Origin: Rhodoplanes serenus
GTDB lineage: Bacteria; Pseudomonadota; Alphaproteobacteria; Rhizobiales; Xanthobacteraceae
Assembly (NCBI GenBank): GCA_945893145.1
Contig: CAMDDZ010000002.1
Span: 1-64,000, forward strand
Length of the DNA stretch: 64,000 bases
Direction of reading: 5' to 3'
In this document: positions 8,819 to 17,189 of the stretch, one piece after another
Position numbering within the stretch: position 1 is the first letter of the stretch
How the letters are laid out: each line of letters begins with the position of its first letter
Made by a program: the position numbers and the translations under genes
The notes under the pieces: model-generated
Told to the model about the DNA's origin: nothing
Database searches by the model: none
What the model saw: the letters and a program-made list of their open reading frames with translations, nothing else

Positions 8819-9247
8819 TTAAAACTGGTCTTTCAGCGTTTCCGGCGCCGGGCCGGGCGGACGCCGCGGAATCCAATAGCTGTCTGTCTGCGGCTCGCGT
8901 TTCAACCGCAGCAAGTCCTTGCCGCGTGCCCGCATGATCAGCGCGGTTGGGGTGACCGCAATGAAAAATATAAGCCCCATGATGATCGGATTGACGATCG
9001 CGTGGAGCAGCAGGCCAAACCGAAACCACACCCAGTTGAGCGGCTTGAGCACCGGCGGATAGATGAGCGCACAACCGAGAAACAGCCCCGCAGCGCTGCC
9101 AGTCCAGGGCCAGATGTGGCCCGCGTGCCACCAGTTGATCAACGTGACCAGCCCGAACACGACCGCCATGACGACGCCGAACGAGCGCTCCGAGCCAGGC
9201 TTCAGCGCCTCGCTTTTGCTCAGTCTTTCGTGCGTTGCCTGTTCCAT
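8819..9247 (-). CDS. SxtJ-family membrane protein
   Basis: 142-residue membrane protein with about three helices (SFGVVMAVVFGLVTLINWW, GSAAGLFLGCALIY, FGLLLHAIVNPIIMGLIFF) and a basic C-terminal tail (IMRARGKDLLRLKREPQTDS). The LNWVWFRFGLLLHAIVNPI region is characteristic of proteins named after SxtJ of saxitoxin clusters, which are found next to NodU-type carbamoyltransferases in many bacteria unrelated to toxin synthesis. First gene of the three-gene operon; the promoter should be in the divergent gap 9248-9419. Function unknown. Confidence 0.85.
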   Translation of the reverse strand: MEQATHERLSKSEALKPGSERSFGVVMAVVFGLVTLINWWHAGHIWPWTGSAAGLFLGCALIYPPVLKPLNWVWFRFGLLLHAIVNPIIMGLIFFIAVTPTALIMRARGKDLLRLKREPQTDSYWIPRRPPGPAPETLKDQF

Positions 9248-9419
9248 CGAAATCCAAATTTAGCCGGAAACGGCCCTCCTTTTCGGCCGATCGTCGGGCA
9301 ATTTCAAGGTGCCACCCGAGCGGCCGGCAATCCTGGCCCGCGGCCCGCGTCATTGCTGGCGTTTCGCGCCTATGCAAGCATCAGCGCAAGCATCCAGCCG
9401 CACATCATCGGGGTCCCAA

Positions 9420-10241
9420 ATGTCCGAGTCCAATACCATTCTGGTCGAGATCGAGAACGCGGTCGCGACCGTCACGCTCAACCGGCCCACCAAGCGCAAC
9501 GCCATGAGCCCGAGCCTGCATCTCGAAATGGCCGAGACGCTGGAGAAGCTTCGCTATGAAAAGACCTCGCGCGTCATCGTGGTGACGGGAGCGGGCGAGT
9601 CGTTCTGCGCCGGCATGGACCTCAAGCAGTTCTTCGTCGACCTGAAAGACAACCCGCCCGAGTTCGACCGCATCTTCCGCATCGCCACCGAATGGCGGTT
9701 CCGTACGCTGCGCTACTTTCCGAAGCCGACCATCGCGATGATCAACGGCTATTGCTTCGGCGGCGCGTTCTCGATTGTCGAGGGCTGCGACCTGGCGTTT
9801 GCGGCGAAGGAAGCCACCTTCGGGCTCTCGGAGATCAACTTCAAGCATTACCCCGGCGGCAGCGTGAGCAAGTCGCTCGCCAATCTGCTGCGGCCGCGCG
9901 ATGCGCTGTTCTACGCCATGACGGGCCGCACCTTCAAAGGCGATCGCGCCGCCGAGATCGGCCTCATCAACGCCGCCTACCCGCTCGCCGAGCTGAAAAA
10001 AGAAGTGATGGCGGTTGCGGCCGAGCTTGCGACCAAAGACCCGGATGCGCTCAGCGCCGCCAAGGACGCCTATCGCTTCTCGCTCGAAATGAGCGCCGAG
10101 GCCGCGCTCAACTATGCGGCCGCCAAGTCCGACCAGCTCTCCATGCGGCAGAATGACAGTTGGCGCAGCGAAGGCATCGGTGACTTCCTGCAAGGCAAGT
10201 ACCGGCCGGGGCTGGCTGCACACAAGTCGACCGACAAATAA
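9420..10241 (+). CDS. p-Hydroxycinnamoyl-CoA hydratase/lyase (vanillin synthase-like)
   Basis: 273-residue crotonase-fold enzyme. It closely follows feruloyl/p-coumaroyl-CoA hydratase-lyases, which hydrate the side chain and split off acetyl-CoA to give vanillin or 4-hydroxybenzaldehyde. Matching stretches: SFCAGMDLKQFF, KPTIAMINGYCFGGAFS, and ATFGLSEINF carrying the catalytic Glu (Glu143 of the Pseudomonas enzyme); the C-terminus keeps FLQGKYRPGLAAHK. The YLYAK region of known enzymes is YAAAK here, so the phenol-contacting tyrosine may be absent and the substrate different. ATG 9420 is the first start in the similarity region. First gene of an eight-gene plus-strand run to 17170. Confidence 0.83.
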   Translation: MSESNTILVEIENAVATVTLNRPTKRNAMSPSLHLEMAETLEKLRYEKTSRVIVVTGAGESFCAGMDLKQFFVDLKDNPPEFDRIFRIATEWRFRTLRYFPKPTIAMINGYCFGGAFSIVEGCDLAFAAKEATFGLSEINFKHYPGGSVSKSLANLLRPRDALFYAMTGRTFKGDRAAEIGLINAAYPLAELKKEVMAVAAELATKDPDALSAAKDAYRFSLEMSAEAALNYAAAKSDQLSMRQNDSWRSEGIGDFLQGKYRPGLAAHKSTDK

Positions 10242-10301
10242 GCGTCGCTTGACCACGCGCTTTGCGGCGGACGACACTAGGTCGAAACAAGGACCATCGA
10301 T

Positions 10302-11078
10302 GTGACCGACAGCTTGGTCGATGTCAGAGGCTGCAAGCTGCACGTCCAGCGCGCCGGCTCGGGCGAGCCGCTGTTGTTCCTGCACGGCGCGCAGGGCCTC
10401 TCCGGCCAGGAGCCGGGGCTCGAAGCGCTCGCGCTCGATTTCGACGTCATCACGCCCGACCATCCAGGTTTTGGCCGTTCGGAGACGAGCGACATCGTCG
10501 ATGACACTGCCGACCTCGCGCTGTTCTATCTCGATCTGCTCGATACGCTGAAGCTCGACCAGGTGCATCTCGTCGGGCAATGCATCGGCGGCTGGATCGC
10601 GCTCGAAATGGCGATTCGTTCGACGGCACGGATCAAATCGCTGGTGTTGGTGTCGAGCGCGGGCCTTCGCATCAAGGGCGTGCCCCGCGCCGACATGTTC
10701 GTCTGCTCGGAAGACGACCTGATGAAACTGCTGTTTGCCGGCAACGGCTCGGCGCAATGGCTGAAATCCTGGCGCGCCACGCCGGACCTCGAAGACGTCT
10801 ACGACCGAAACCGCGCGGCGGCGGCGAAATACTCCTGGTCGCCGCGGCTGTGCAATCCGAAGCTCGAGCACTGGCTGCACCGGATCGACGTGCCGACCCA
10901 CATCATCTGGGGCAACGACGACCGCGTCATCCCGCCCGCCTATGCGGCAGCGCTCAAGGAGCGCATCACGGGCGCGACGCTCACCACCCTACCCGATTGC
11001 GCGCACCTGCCGCATATCGAGCAGCCGCAGGCCTTCGCCAGCGACGTGTCGCGCTTCATCCGGGGGACAGCGCGATGA
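10302..11078 (+). CDS. Alpha/beta hydrolase with a Cys at the nucleophile elbow
   Basis: 258-residue alpha/beta hydrolase starting at GTG 10302. The oxyanion region is LLFLHGAQG (His-Gly), the nucleophile elbow is GQCIGG instead of GxSxGG, the acid is likely in WGNDDRVIPP and the base is a His of CAHLPHIEQP. This resembles meta-cleavage C-C hydrolases and lactonases in layout; the Cys nucleophile recalls dienelactone hydrolase. It overlaps the next gene by four bases (ATGA), so it is coupled to the luciferase-like monooxygenase. It may cleave the product of that oxygenase; the substrate is not known. Confidence 0.85.
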   Translation: MTDSLVDVRGCKLHVQRAGSGEPLLFLHGAQGLSGQEPGLEALALDFDVITPDHPGFGRSETSDIVDDTADLALFYLDLLDTLKLDQVHLVGQCIGGWIALEMAIRSTARIKSLVLVSSAGLRIKGVPRADMFVCSEDDLMKLLFAGNGSAQWLKSWRATPDLEDVYDRNRAAAAKYSWSPRLCNPKLEHWLHRIDVPTHIIWGNDDRVIPPAYAAALKERITGATLTTLPDCAHLPHIEQPQAFASDVSRFIRGTAR

Positions 11079-12262
11079 AGGTCTTTGCGTTCCATCTGAT
11101 GCCTTACGCTCATCTCGACATGAGCTACACGGAGAAGTACCGCGCCGCCTGGGTGGTGCTGCCGAACACCTATTTCGATCCCAAGAAGGGCCACGAGCTT
11201 TACAACCGCTATCTCGACGAATTGGAGCTGGTGGCGGAGCTTGGCTACGACGGCATCTCGGTGAACGAGCACCATCAGAACGCCTATGGGCTGATGCCCT
11301 CGCCGGTCGTGATGGCGGCGGCATTATCCCGCCGAACCAAGAACGCCAAGATCGCGATCCTCGGCAATGCGTTCTGCCTGCGCGAGCATCCGCTCACGCT
11401 CGCCGAAGAGCACGCCATGATCGATTGCATCACCGGCGGGCGGCTGATCTCCGGCATGGTGCGGGGCATCGGCGCCGAGTACTACTCGATGGGCGTCAAC
11501 CCCGCGGTCTCGCACGCGCGCTTCCAGGAGGCCCACGATCTCGTGGTGGAGGCCTGGACCAAACCGGGCCCGTTTGCCTTCGAGGGCAAGTTCTATCACT
11601 TCGAATACGTCAACGTGTGGCCGCGGCCCTATCAGCAGCCGCACCCGCCGATCTGGGCGCCCTCGACCGGCTCGACCGAGACGATCGAATGGGCCGCCCA
11701 TCCATCACGCAAATACGTCTATCTGCAGGCCTACAGTCCGATCACGTCGGTGGTGCGCTACCTCAACTATTACCGCGAGGCGGCGCAGCGGCTGTTCGGC
11801 TACACTGCAAGCTCCGAACAGATCGGCTGGTCGGCGCCCGTCTATGTGGCGGAGACCGACGCCAAAGCGCGCGAGGAAGCCAAACCCCACATCGAGATTC
11901 TGATGAACCGGCTGCTGCGGCTGCCGTTCGAGATGATTTTCCCGCCGGGATATCTGTCCGCCAAATCGCTGAAGAACATGCGAAGCCATAAGCGCAGCGT
12001 CAGCGGACAGGAGCACACGGTCGACAGCCTGATCGAACAGGGCATCATCCTGTGCGGCAGCCCTGACACCGTGCGCAAGAAGTTCATGGATGCGCATCGC
12101 CAGCTCGGCTTCCAGAATCTCCTGTGCCTGCTGCAGTTCGCGACCTTGCCGCGCGATCTCACCGAAAAGAACATCCGGTTGTTCGCGAAGGAAGTGCTGC
12201 CCGCACTGCAAGGCCTGACCGACAAGGAATATGCCGGCATGGAGACGCGCGCGGTAGGGTGA
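11075..12262 (+). CDS. Luciferase-like (LLM class) flavin-dependent monooxygenase
   Basis: 395-residue member of the bacterial luciferase/F420-flavin superfamily, expected to use reduced FMN and oxygen. Diagnostic features: TIM-barrel start MKVFAFHLMPYAHLD, ELGYDGISVNEHHQNAYGLMP, LAEEHAMIDCITGGRL and RFQEAHDLVVEAW. ATG 11075 overlaps the hydrolase stop. No flavin reductase gene is nearby, so reduced flavin must come from elsewhere. In this operon it probably oxygenates an aromatic or acyl intermediate upstream or downstream of the hydratase/lyase; that role is inference. Confidence 0.88.
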   Translation: MKVFAFHLMPYAHLDMSYTEKYRAAWVVLPNTYFDPKKGHELYNRYLDELELVAELGYDGISVNEHHQNAYGLMPSPVVMAAALSRRTKNAKIAILGNAFCLREHPLTLAEEHAMIDCITGGRLISGMVRGIGAEYYSMGVNPAVSHARFQEAHDLVVEAWTKPGPFAFEGKFYHFEYVNVWPRPYQQPHPPIWAPSTGSTETIEWAAHPSRKYVYLQAYSPITSVVRYLNYYREAAQRLFGYTASSEQIGWSAPVYVAETDAKAREEAKPHIEILMNRLLRLPFEMIFPPGYLSAKSLKNMRSHKRSVSGQEHTVDSLIEQGIILCGSPDTVRKKFMDAHRQLGFQNLLCLLQFATLPRDLTEKNIRLFAKEVLPALQGLTDKEYAGMETRAVG

Positions 12263-12287
12263 CCCCGCGCGCTGAGGAGGAAACGGC

Positions 12288-13052
12288 GTGCTGAAGCAAA
12301 TGCGATTCAACGGCGAGGTTGTGGTCGTCACCGGCGCCGGCACCGGGATCGGCCGCGCGACCGCGGAGGCCGTGGCGGAGCTTGGCGCCACCGTCGTTCT
12401 GGTGGCGCGCACGCAGAGCAAGCTCGACGAGGTAAAGGCCTCAATCGAGAAGGCTGACGGCAAGGCCGAAACCTGCGCGGCCGACGTTTCGAAAGAAGCC
12501 GACGTCGGCAAGCTGCGCGATTTCGTGCAGAGCAAATACGGTCGCGCCAAGGCGGTGATCAACAACGCCGGCAACAATTTCATTTCACCGATCACCGATC
12601 TCGCTACCGAGAAATGGCGCGAGCTGATCGCGGTCGATCTCGACAGCGTCTATTTCATGTGCCGCGACTTCATCCCGCTGCTGCTGAAATCGGACAAGCC
12701 TTCGATCCTCAACGTTGCCTCCACGTTCGCGCATATCGGCAATCCGCACATGCCGGTCTATTGCGCCGCGAAGGGCGGCGTGGTGTCGCTGACGCGGCAG
12801 CTCGCGGTGGATTACGGGCCCAAGGGCCTGCGCGTGAACTCGATCTGCCCGGGGCCGACGATGTCGCCGCGCGTGAAGGGCTATTTCGACGCCGGCAAGG
12901 CCGACCCCAAGGGTACGCTGCAAAAGGTGATGCTCGGCCGCTTCGCCGAATGTGACGAGATCGGCAATGTGGCGGCGTTCCTGGTGTCGGACGCCGCGAG
13001 CTTCGTGAACGGCGCCTCGATCCTGGTCGACGGCGGACAGACCATCAACTGA
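12288..13052 (+). CDS. Short-chain dehydrogenase/reductase
   Basis: 254-residue classical SDR. Start GTG 12288 has a strong GAGGAGG eight bases upstream. Motifs: TGAGTGIG, NNAGNN, catalytic Ser in NVASTF and Tyr/Lys in YCAAKGG, PG motif ICPGPT, and the C-terminal NGASILVDGG of classical SDRs. ARTQSK after beta-2 suggests NADP preference. Position between the monooxygenase and the CoA-transferase points to oxidation or reduction of a pathway intermediate. Confidence 0.88.
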   Translation: MLKQMRFNGEVVVVTGAGTGIGRATAEAVAELGATVVLVARTQSKLDEVKASIEKADGKAETCAADVSKEADVGKLRDFVQSKYGRAKAVINNAGNNFISPITDLATEKWRELIAVDLDSVYFMCRDFIPLLLKSDKPSILNVASTFAHIGNPHMPVYCAAKGGVVSLTRQLAVDYGPKGLRVNSICPGPTMSPRVKGYFDAGKADPKGTLQKVMLGRFAECDEIGNVAAFLVSDAASFVNGASILVDGGQTIN

Positions 13053-13065
13053 CGGAGCGGCTTTC

Positions 13066-14241
13066 GTGACTGCAGTGCTCAAAGGCGTGCGTGTCGTCGA
13101 GCTCGGGACCATGATCACGGCCCCGCTCGCCGGCATGATGCTCGCCGATCTCGGCGCCGAGGTGATCAAGGTCGAGCATCCGCAGGGTGGTGATCCGTTC
13201 CGCAGCTTCCGCGGCGGCCTCTATAGCCCGCATTTCATCGCCTACAACCGCGGCAAGCGCAGCATCAAGCTCGACCTGCGCAAACCCGAAGGCCGCGACG
13301 TGCTGCTCAAGCTGATCGGCCGCGGCGACATTCTGCTGGAGAACTATCGCGCCGGGGTGATGGATCGCCTGGGGCTTTCGCGCGACGTGCTGGAGGCGGC
13401 GAACCGCAAGCTGATCCACTGCTCGATCACCGGCTTTGGCGCCGACGGTCCCTACAGCGAGCGGCCGGCCTATGACACCGTGGGCCTCGCGCTGAGCGGC
13501 ATCGCCAGCCTGTTCCTCGATCCGGACAAGCCGCAGGTGACCGGCCCGACGATTCCCGACAACACCACCGGCATGTTCGCCTGCTACGGCGTGCTTGGCG
13601 CGCTCTATGAGCGCGAGCGCACCGGCCAGGGTCGGCGCGTCGAGATCAACATGCTGGAAGCCGCGATCGCCTTCATTCCCGACCCGTTCATCAACCACAC
13701 GCGCTACAACATCGACAACGACCGGCTCACCCGCGTCGCCAGCTCGCATTCGTTCACGTTCCGCTGCGCCGACGGCAAGATTCTGGCGCTGCACCTCTCG
13801 TCGCAGCAGAAATTCTGGGAGGGCATGCTGACCGTGTTCGGGCGGATGGATTTGGCGCAGGATCCACGCTTCGTGACGCGTGAGCAGCGGGTCAAGAATT
13901 TCGTTGAGCTGACGCGCATCATGGCCGAAGCCGCCGTGACGAAGCCGCGGGCGCATTGGATGGCGCAGCTTGAGGCCAACGACGTGCCGTTCGCGCCGGT
14001 CAATCGCATTGCCGAGGTGCTCGACGACCCGCAGGTGAAACATCTCGAAACGTTCGGCAAAATCACGCACCCGACCGAAGGCGAACTCACCATGCCGCGC
14101 CGGCCGGTGCTGATCGACGGCGAACGCCACGACACCGAGCTTGCGCCGCCCACACTCGGCGAACACACCGGCGCGGTGCTGAAAGAACTCGGCTATGATG
14201 AGGCCGCGATCGAGAAACTGCGCGCGGCTTCGGCCATCTGA
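13066..14241 (+). CDS. CaiB/BaiF (class III) CoA-transferase
   Basis: 391-residue family III CoA-transferase that moves CoA between carboxylic acids. The N-terminus LKGVRVVELGTMITAPLAGMML and DLGAEVIKVEHP are typical, as are YNRGKRSIKLDLRKPEGRD and LLENYRAGVMDRLGLS. By eye the catalytic Asp position of formyl-CoA transferase (in an MxDA motif) reads MLEA here, that is Glu; this should be checked by alignment. Start GTG 13066. In this operon it could activate a substrate acid imported by the TRAP system for the hydratase/lyase. Confidence 0.88.
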   Translation: MTAVLKGVRVVELGTMITAPLAGMMLADLGAEVIKVEHPQGGDPFRSFRGGLYSPHFIAYNRGKRSIKLDLRKPEGRDVLLKLIGRGDILLENYRAGVMDRLGLSRDVLEAANRKLIHCSITGFGADGPYSERPAYDTVGLALSGIASLFLDPDKPQVTGPTIPDNTTGMFACYGVLGALYERERTGQGRRVEINMLEAAIAFIPDPFINHTRYNIDNDRLTRVASSHSFTFRCADGKILALHLSSQQKFWEGMLTVFGRMDLAQDPRFVTREQRVKNFVELTRIMAEAAVTKPRAHWMAQLEANDVPFAPVNRIAEVLDDPQVKHLETFGKITHPTEGELTMPRRPVLIDGERHDTELAPPTLGEHTGAVLKELGYDEAAIEKLRAASAI

Positions 14242-14268
14242 CGAAGACCATCAATCGGGGAGCAAACC

Positions 14269-15273
14269 ATGAAACGTCTCATTCTCGCGGCCTTGGCGTC
14301 GGCAGTCTTGGCGTCAGCGGCCTTCACCGGCTCGGCCGCAGCGCAGACTGAGCTGCGCCTGCTCAATGCGTTCGACTCGCGCTATCCGCCGACCAAGTTC
14401 CTGGTGGAGAAATACGCCGACACCATCAAGGCCAAGACCAACGGCAAGGTATCGGTCCGCATCAACGGGCCGGAGGTGGTCAACGCCTTCCAGCAGATGC
14501 AGCCGGCATCGAGCGGCGCCTTCGACATGTGGTTCACGGTGCAGCCGTATCACGTCGGCACCACCTCGGTGTCGTTCGGCATCTACGCGATCGACCCCGA
14601 TCCGGTGAAGTTCCGCGAAACCGGCGTGTTCGACTACCTCGCCAAGGAATACGACCGCTTCAATCTCAAGCTGCTCGCTATCATCCCGGGCCAGAGTGCC
14701 GGCGTCGGCGCCTACCAAGTGATGCTGCGCGAGGCGCTCGGGCCCGACGGCGATCTCAAGGGCCGGCGGCTGCGCGGCAACCCGTTGTTCCTCGCCCTCA
14801 TCCAGTCGCTCGGCGGCAGCATGGTCAACCTGCAGATCGGCGAGGTCTATTCATCGATGCAGAAGGGCACCATCGATGGCGCCACCGGTCCGGTGGTCGG
14901 CGCAACCGACCTGAAATGGCACGAGGTCGCCAAGTACGCGGTGCGACCGACCTTCGGCTACATCTACCAGTTCCTGTTCGTGCACAAGGACGCCTTCGCC
15001 AAGCTGCCGGCCGACGTCCAGAAAGTGATGATCGACGAGGGTCAGGCGCTCGAAGTGCCCGGCATGAAGGCGATGGATAACATCCAGAAGTCCGACGAGG
15101 AGGCGCTGATGAAGACCGGCGTCACCCGCGCTGCACTCAACCCGCAGAAGTTTGCCGCGGCCGTGAAGGCGTTCAACGACGGCATCTGGGAGACATCGCT
15201 CAACTCCAAAGCCACCGGCGACCGCGCCAAGGAGTTCGAGGCGTTCGTGAAGAGCAAGGGATTGAAGAAGTAG
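14269..15273 (+). CDS. TRAP transporter solute receptor, DctP type
   Basis: 334-residue periplasmic receptor. Sec signal MKRLILAALASAVLASAAFT ending in SAAAQ, then TELRLLNAFDSRYPP. DctP features include LREALGPDGDLKGRRLRGNP (the arginine region that usually binds the ligand carboxylate) and GTIDGATGPVVGATDLKWHEV. Start ATG 14269 with GGGAG nine bases upstream. It is followed by the matching DctQ and DctM genes, giving a complete sodium-driven importer for an organic acid, probably the substrate of the enzymes upstream. Confidence 0.9.
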   Translation: MKRLILAALASAVLASAAFTGSAAAQTELRLLNAFDSRYPPTKFLVEKYADTIKAKTNGKVSVRINGPEVVNAFQQMQPASSGAFDMWFTVQPYHVGTTSVSFGIYAIDPDPVKFRETGVFDYLAKEYDRFNLKLLAIIPGQSAGVGAYQVMLREALGPDGDLKGRRLRGNPLFLALIQSLGGSMVNLQIGEVYSSMQKGTIDGATGPVVGATDLKWHEVAKYAVRPTFGYIYQFLFVHKDAFAKLPADVQKVMIDEGQALEVPGMKAMDNIQKSDEEALMKTGVTRAALNPQKFAAAVKAFNDGIWETSLNSKATGDRAKEFEAFVKSKGLKK

Positions 15274-15324
15274 CGCCGGCGCGGGGGCGGTTCATCCGAT
15301 CCACGGTGAAGCAGGCCGCCGATC

Positions 15325-15855
15325 ATGATGCGCCCCCTCCTCCGCCTGCACGGCCTGCTCACCGACCTCGGCTATCTCGCCGCGGCGCTCAGCCTGGTCG
15401 GCATGGGCGTCCTCTACTGCATGGAGGTCGTGTTCCGCTATTTCCTGAACGCGCCGACGCGCTGGAGCCTCGAAGCCATTACCTGGCTGATGCTGATCGG
15501 CACGTTCCTCGCGGTCCCGCATGCGGTGCGCGCCGGCATGCACATCGCGGTGACGCTGGCTGCCGACCTCTATCCACGGCAGGCCAAGCACATTCTCACC
15601 GTGATGAACGCCGTGGGCTTTGCGCTCTGCGCCTTCATCGCCTGGATCAGCTGGTCGGAGAACGTCGCGCAATACGCCGGCTCGATTGAGACCATCGGCA
15701 ACATCCCGATCCCGAAATGGTGGCTGTCGGCCTTCATCACCTACGGCTTCGGCAATTCCGCGCTGTGGTACCTGCGGCTCCTGTTCAACGGCAACGAGCC
15801 GATCGCGCCTGAGCTCGCGATCCTGCCGCGGCCGGGCGCAGGCCCCCTGTCATGA
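15325..15855 (+). CDS. TRAP transporter small permease, DctQ type
   Basis: 176-residue membrane protein with four hydrophobic segments and the DctQ signatures MEVVFRYFLNAPTRWSLE and AVPHAVRAGMHIAVTL. Two adjacent ATG codons (15325 and 15328) could start it. It lies between the receptor gene and the large permease gene, with the stop at 15855 followed ten bases later by the DctM start. Confidence 0.9.
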   Translation: MMRPLLRLHGLLTDLGYLAAALSLVGMGVLYCMEVVFRYFLNAPTRWSLEAITWLMLIGTFLAVPHAVRAGMHIAVTLAADLYPRQAKHILTVMNAVGFALCAFIAWISWSENVAQYAGSIETIGNIPIPKWWLSAFITYGFGNSALWYLRLLFNGNEPIAPELAILPRPGAGPLS

Positions 15856-15865
15856 ACCTGGTGTC

Positions 15866-17170
15866 ATGAGCCCCCTCGTCCTCCTGGCGCTCGGCCTCGC
15901 CGTCAAGATCGGCTTGTTCCTCTCCGGCCTCGCCGTCTATCTCTGCTTCATTCTGCTGATCGGCGGCGCGATCGTGGTGCTGTTCGGGCCGGCCGGCTTC
16001 GGCATGATCGCCAACAGCATGTTCGCGGTGACGACGACGGAGGCGCTCACCACTGTCCCGCTCTACATCCTGATGGGTGAAATTCTGCTGCGCTCCGGCT
16101 CGATCGACGCGCTGTTTGCGCAGATCGACAAGCTGGTCGGCGGCGTGCGCGGCCGGCAGTACCACATGGCGCTCACGCTATCGGCGATCCTCGGCGCACC
16201 GGCCGGCTCCGGCATCGCGGTCGCCGCCATGCTCGGCCGCTCGGTGATGCGGCCAATGATCGCGCGCGGCTACGACAAGCAGCTCACCGCCGGCGTCATG
16301 ATGGGCGGCGCGCTGCTGGCGCCGATCATTCCGCCGAGCGTGCTCGCCATCATCATCGGCACCATCGCCGACGTGTCGATCGCCGACTTGCTGATCTCCG
16401 GCATCATTCCGGGCATCGTGCTGACCGGCTTCTACGTCGCCATCGTGGTGTGGAAGGTGTGGCGCAACCCGGCGCTGGCGCCGCAGGAAACCTACGTGCC
16501 GTCGTCGGGACGCGACAAGCTGATGGCGCTGGCGCGGATGATCCCATTCAGCCTGATCATCTTCGTCTCGGTCGGCCTGATCATGGTCGATTTTGCCACC
16601 GCCTCGGAGGCCGCGGCGCTCGGCGCATTGGCGGCACTGATCGAGTCGTTCTGGTACCGCAGGATGGGCTGGCGCGACTACCTGCAGGCGGCGGGCGAGT
16701 CCGCCGTGCTGTCCGCCGTCATCCTCATCATCATCGCGACCGCGATCCTGCTCGGCCAGGTGCTGGCCTACACCGGCGTGGTGCAGGAACTCGGCAATGC
16801 CATTGTCAGCCTGAAGGCCAGCCACCTGCTGCTGTTCTTCCTGCTGATGCTGCTGCCGTTCCTGCTGTGCATCTTCGTCGATCAAATCGCCATCATGATG
16901 ATCCTGATCCCGATCTACGATCCGCTGATCAAGACCGTCGGTTTCGACCCGGTCTGGTTCTGGATGCAATTCCTCATCATCATGGTGGCGGGCTCGATCA
17001 CGCCGCCGTTCGGCTACATCATCTTCGCGCTGAAAGCCGCCGTGCCGGAGGTCAGCCTGCCCGAGCTTTATCCGCCGGCCTGGCTGTTCACCTTCGTGAC
17101 GCTCGCCGGCGTCGTACTGTTTGCGCTATTTCCCGAGATCGTCACGTTCCTGCCACGGCTGATGAAATAG
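15866..17170 (+). CDS. TRAP transporter large permease, DctM type
   Basis: 434-residue integral membrane protein with about twelve hydrophobic segments; forms the transport path with DctQ. Signatures: TVPLYILMGEILLRSG, GAPAGSGIAVAAMLG, MMGGALLAPIIPPSVLAIII and the C-terminal GSITPPFGYIIFALKA. ATG 15866 is chosen (MSPLVLLALGL); the frame is open upstream inside dctQ. Last gene of the plus-strand operon that begins at 9420; it converges with the Bug gene at 17190. Confidence 0.9.
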   Translation: MSPLVLLALGLAVKIGLFLSGLAVYLCFILLIGGAIVVLFGPAGFGMIANSMFAVTTTEALTTVPLYILMGEILLRSGSIDALFAQIDKLVGGVRGRQYHMALTLSAILGAPAGSGIAVAAMLGRSVMRPMIARGYDKQLTAGVMMGGALLAPIIPPSVLAIIIGTIADVSIADLLISGIIPGIVLTGFYVAIVVWKVWRNPALAPQETYVPSSGRDKLMALARMIPFSLIIFVSVGLIMVDFATASEAAALGALAALIESFWYRRMGWRDYLQAAGESAVLSAVILIIIATAILLGQVLAYTGVVQELGNAIVSLKASHLLLFFLLMLLPFLLCIFVDQIAIMMILIPIYDPLIKTVGFDPVWFWMQFLIIMVAGSITPPFGYIIFALKAAVPEVSLPELYPPAWLFTFVTLAGVVLFALFPEIVTFLPRLMK

Positions 17171-17189
17171 CGGTTTCGCTCCAGAGCGT

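Noticed and set aside
9405..10901. 498-codon open frame on the minus strand
   Set aside because: Antisense to the hydratase/lyase and alpha/beta hydrolase genes, both with clear motifs.
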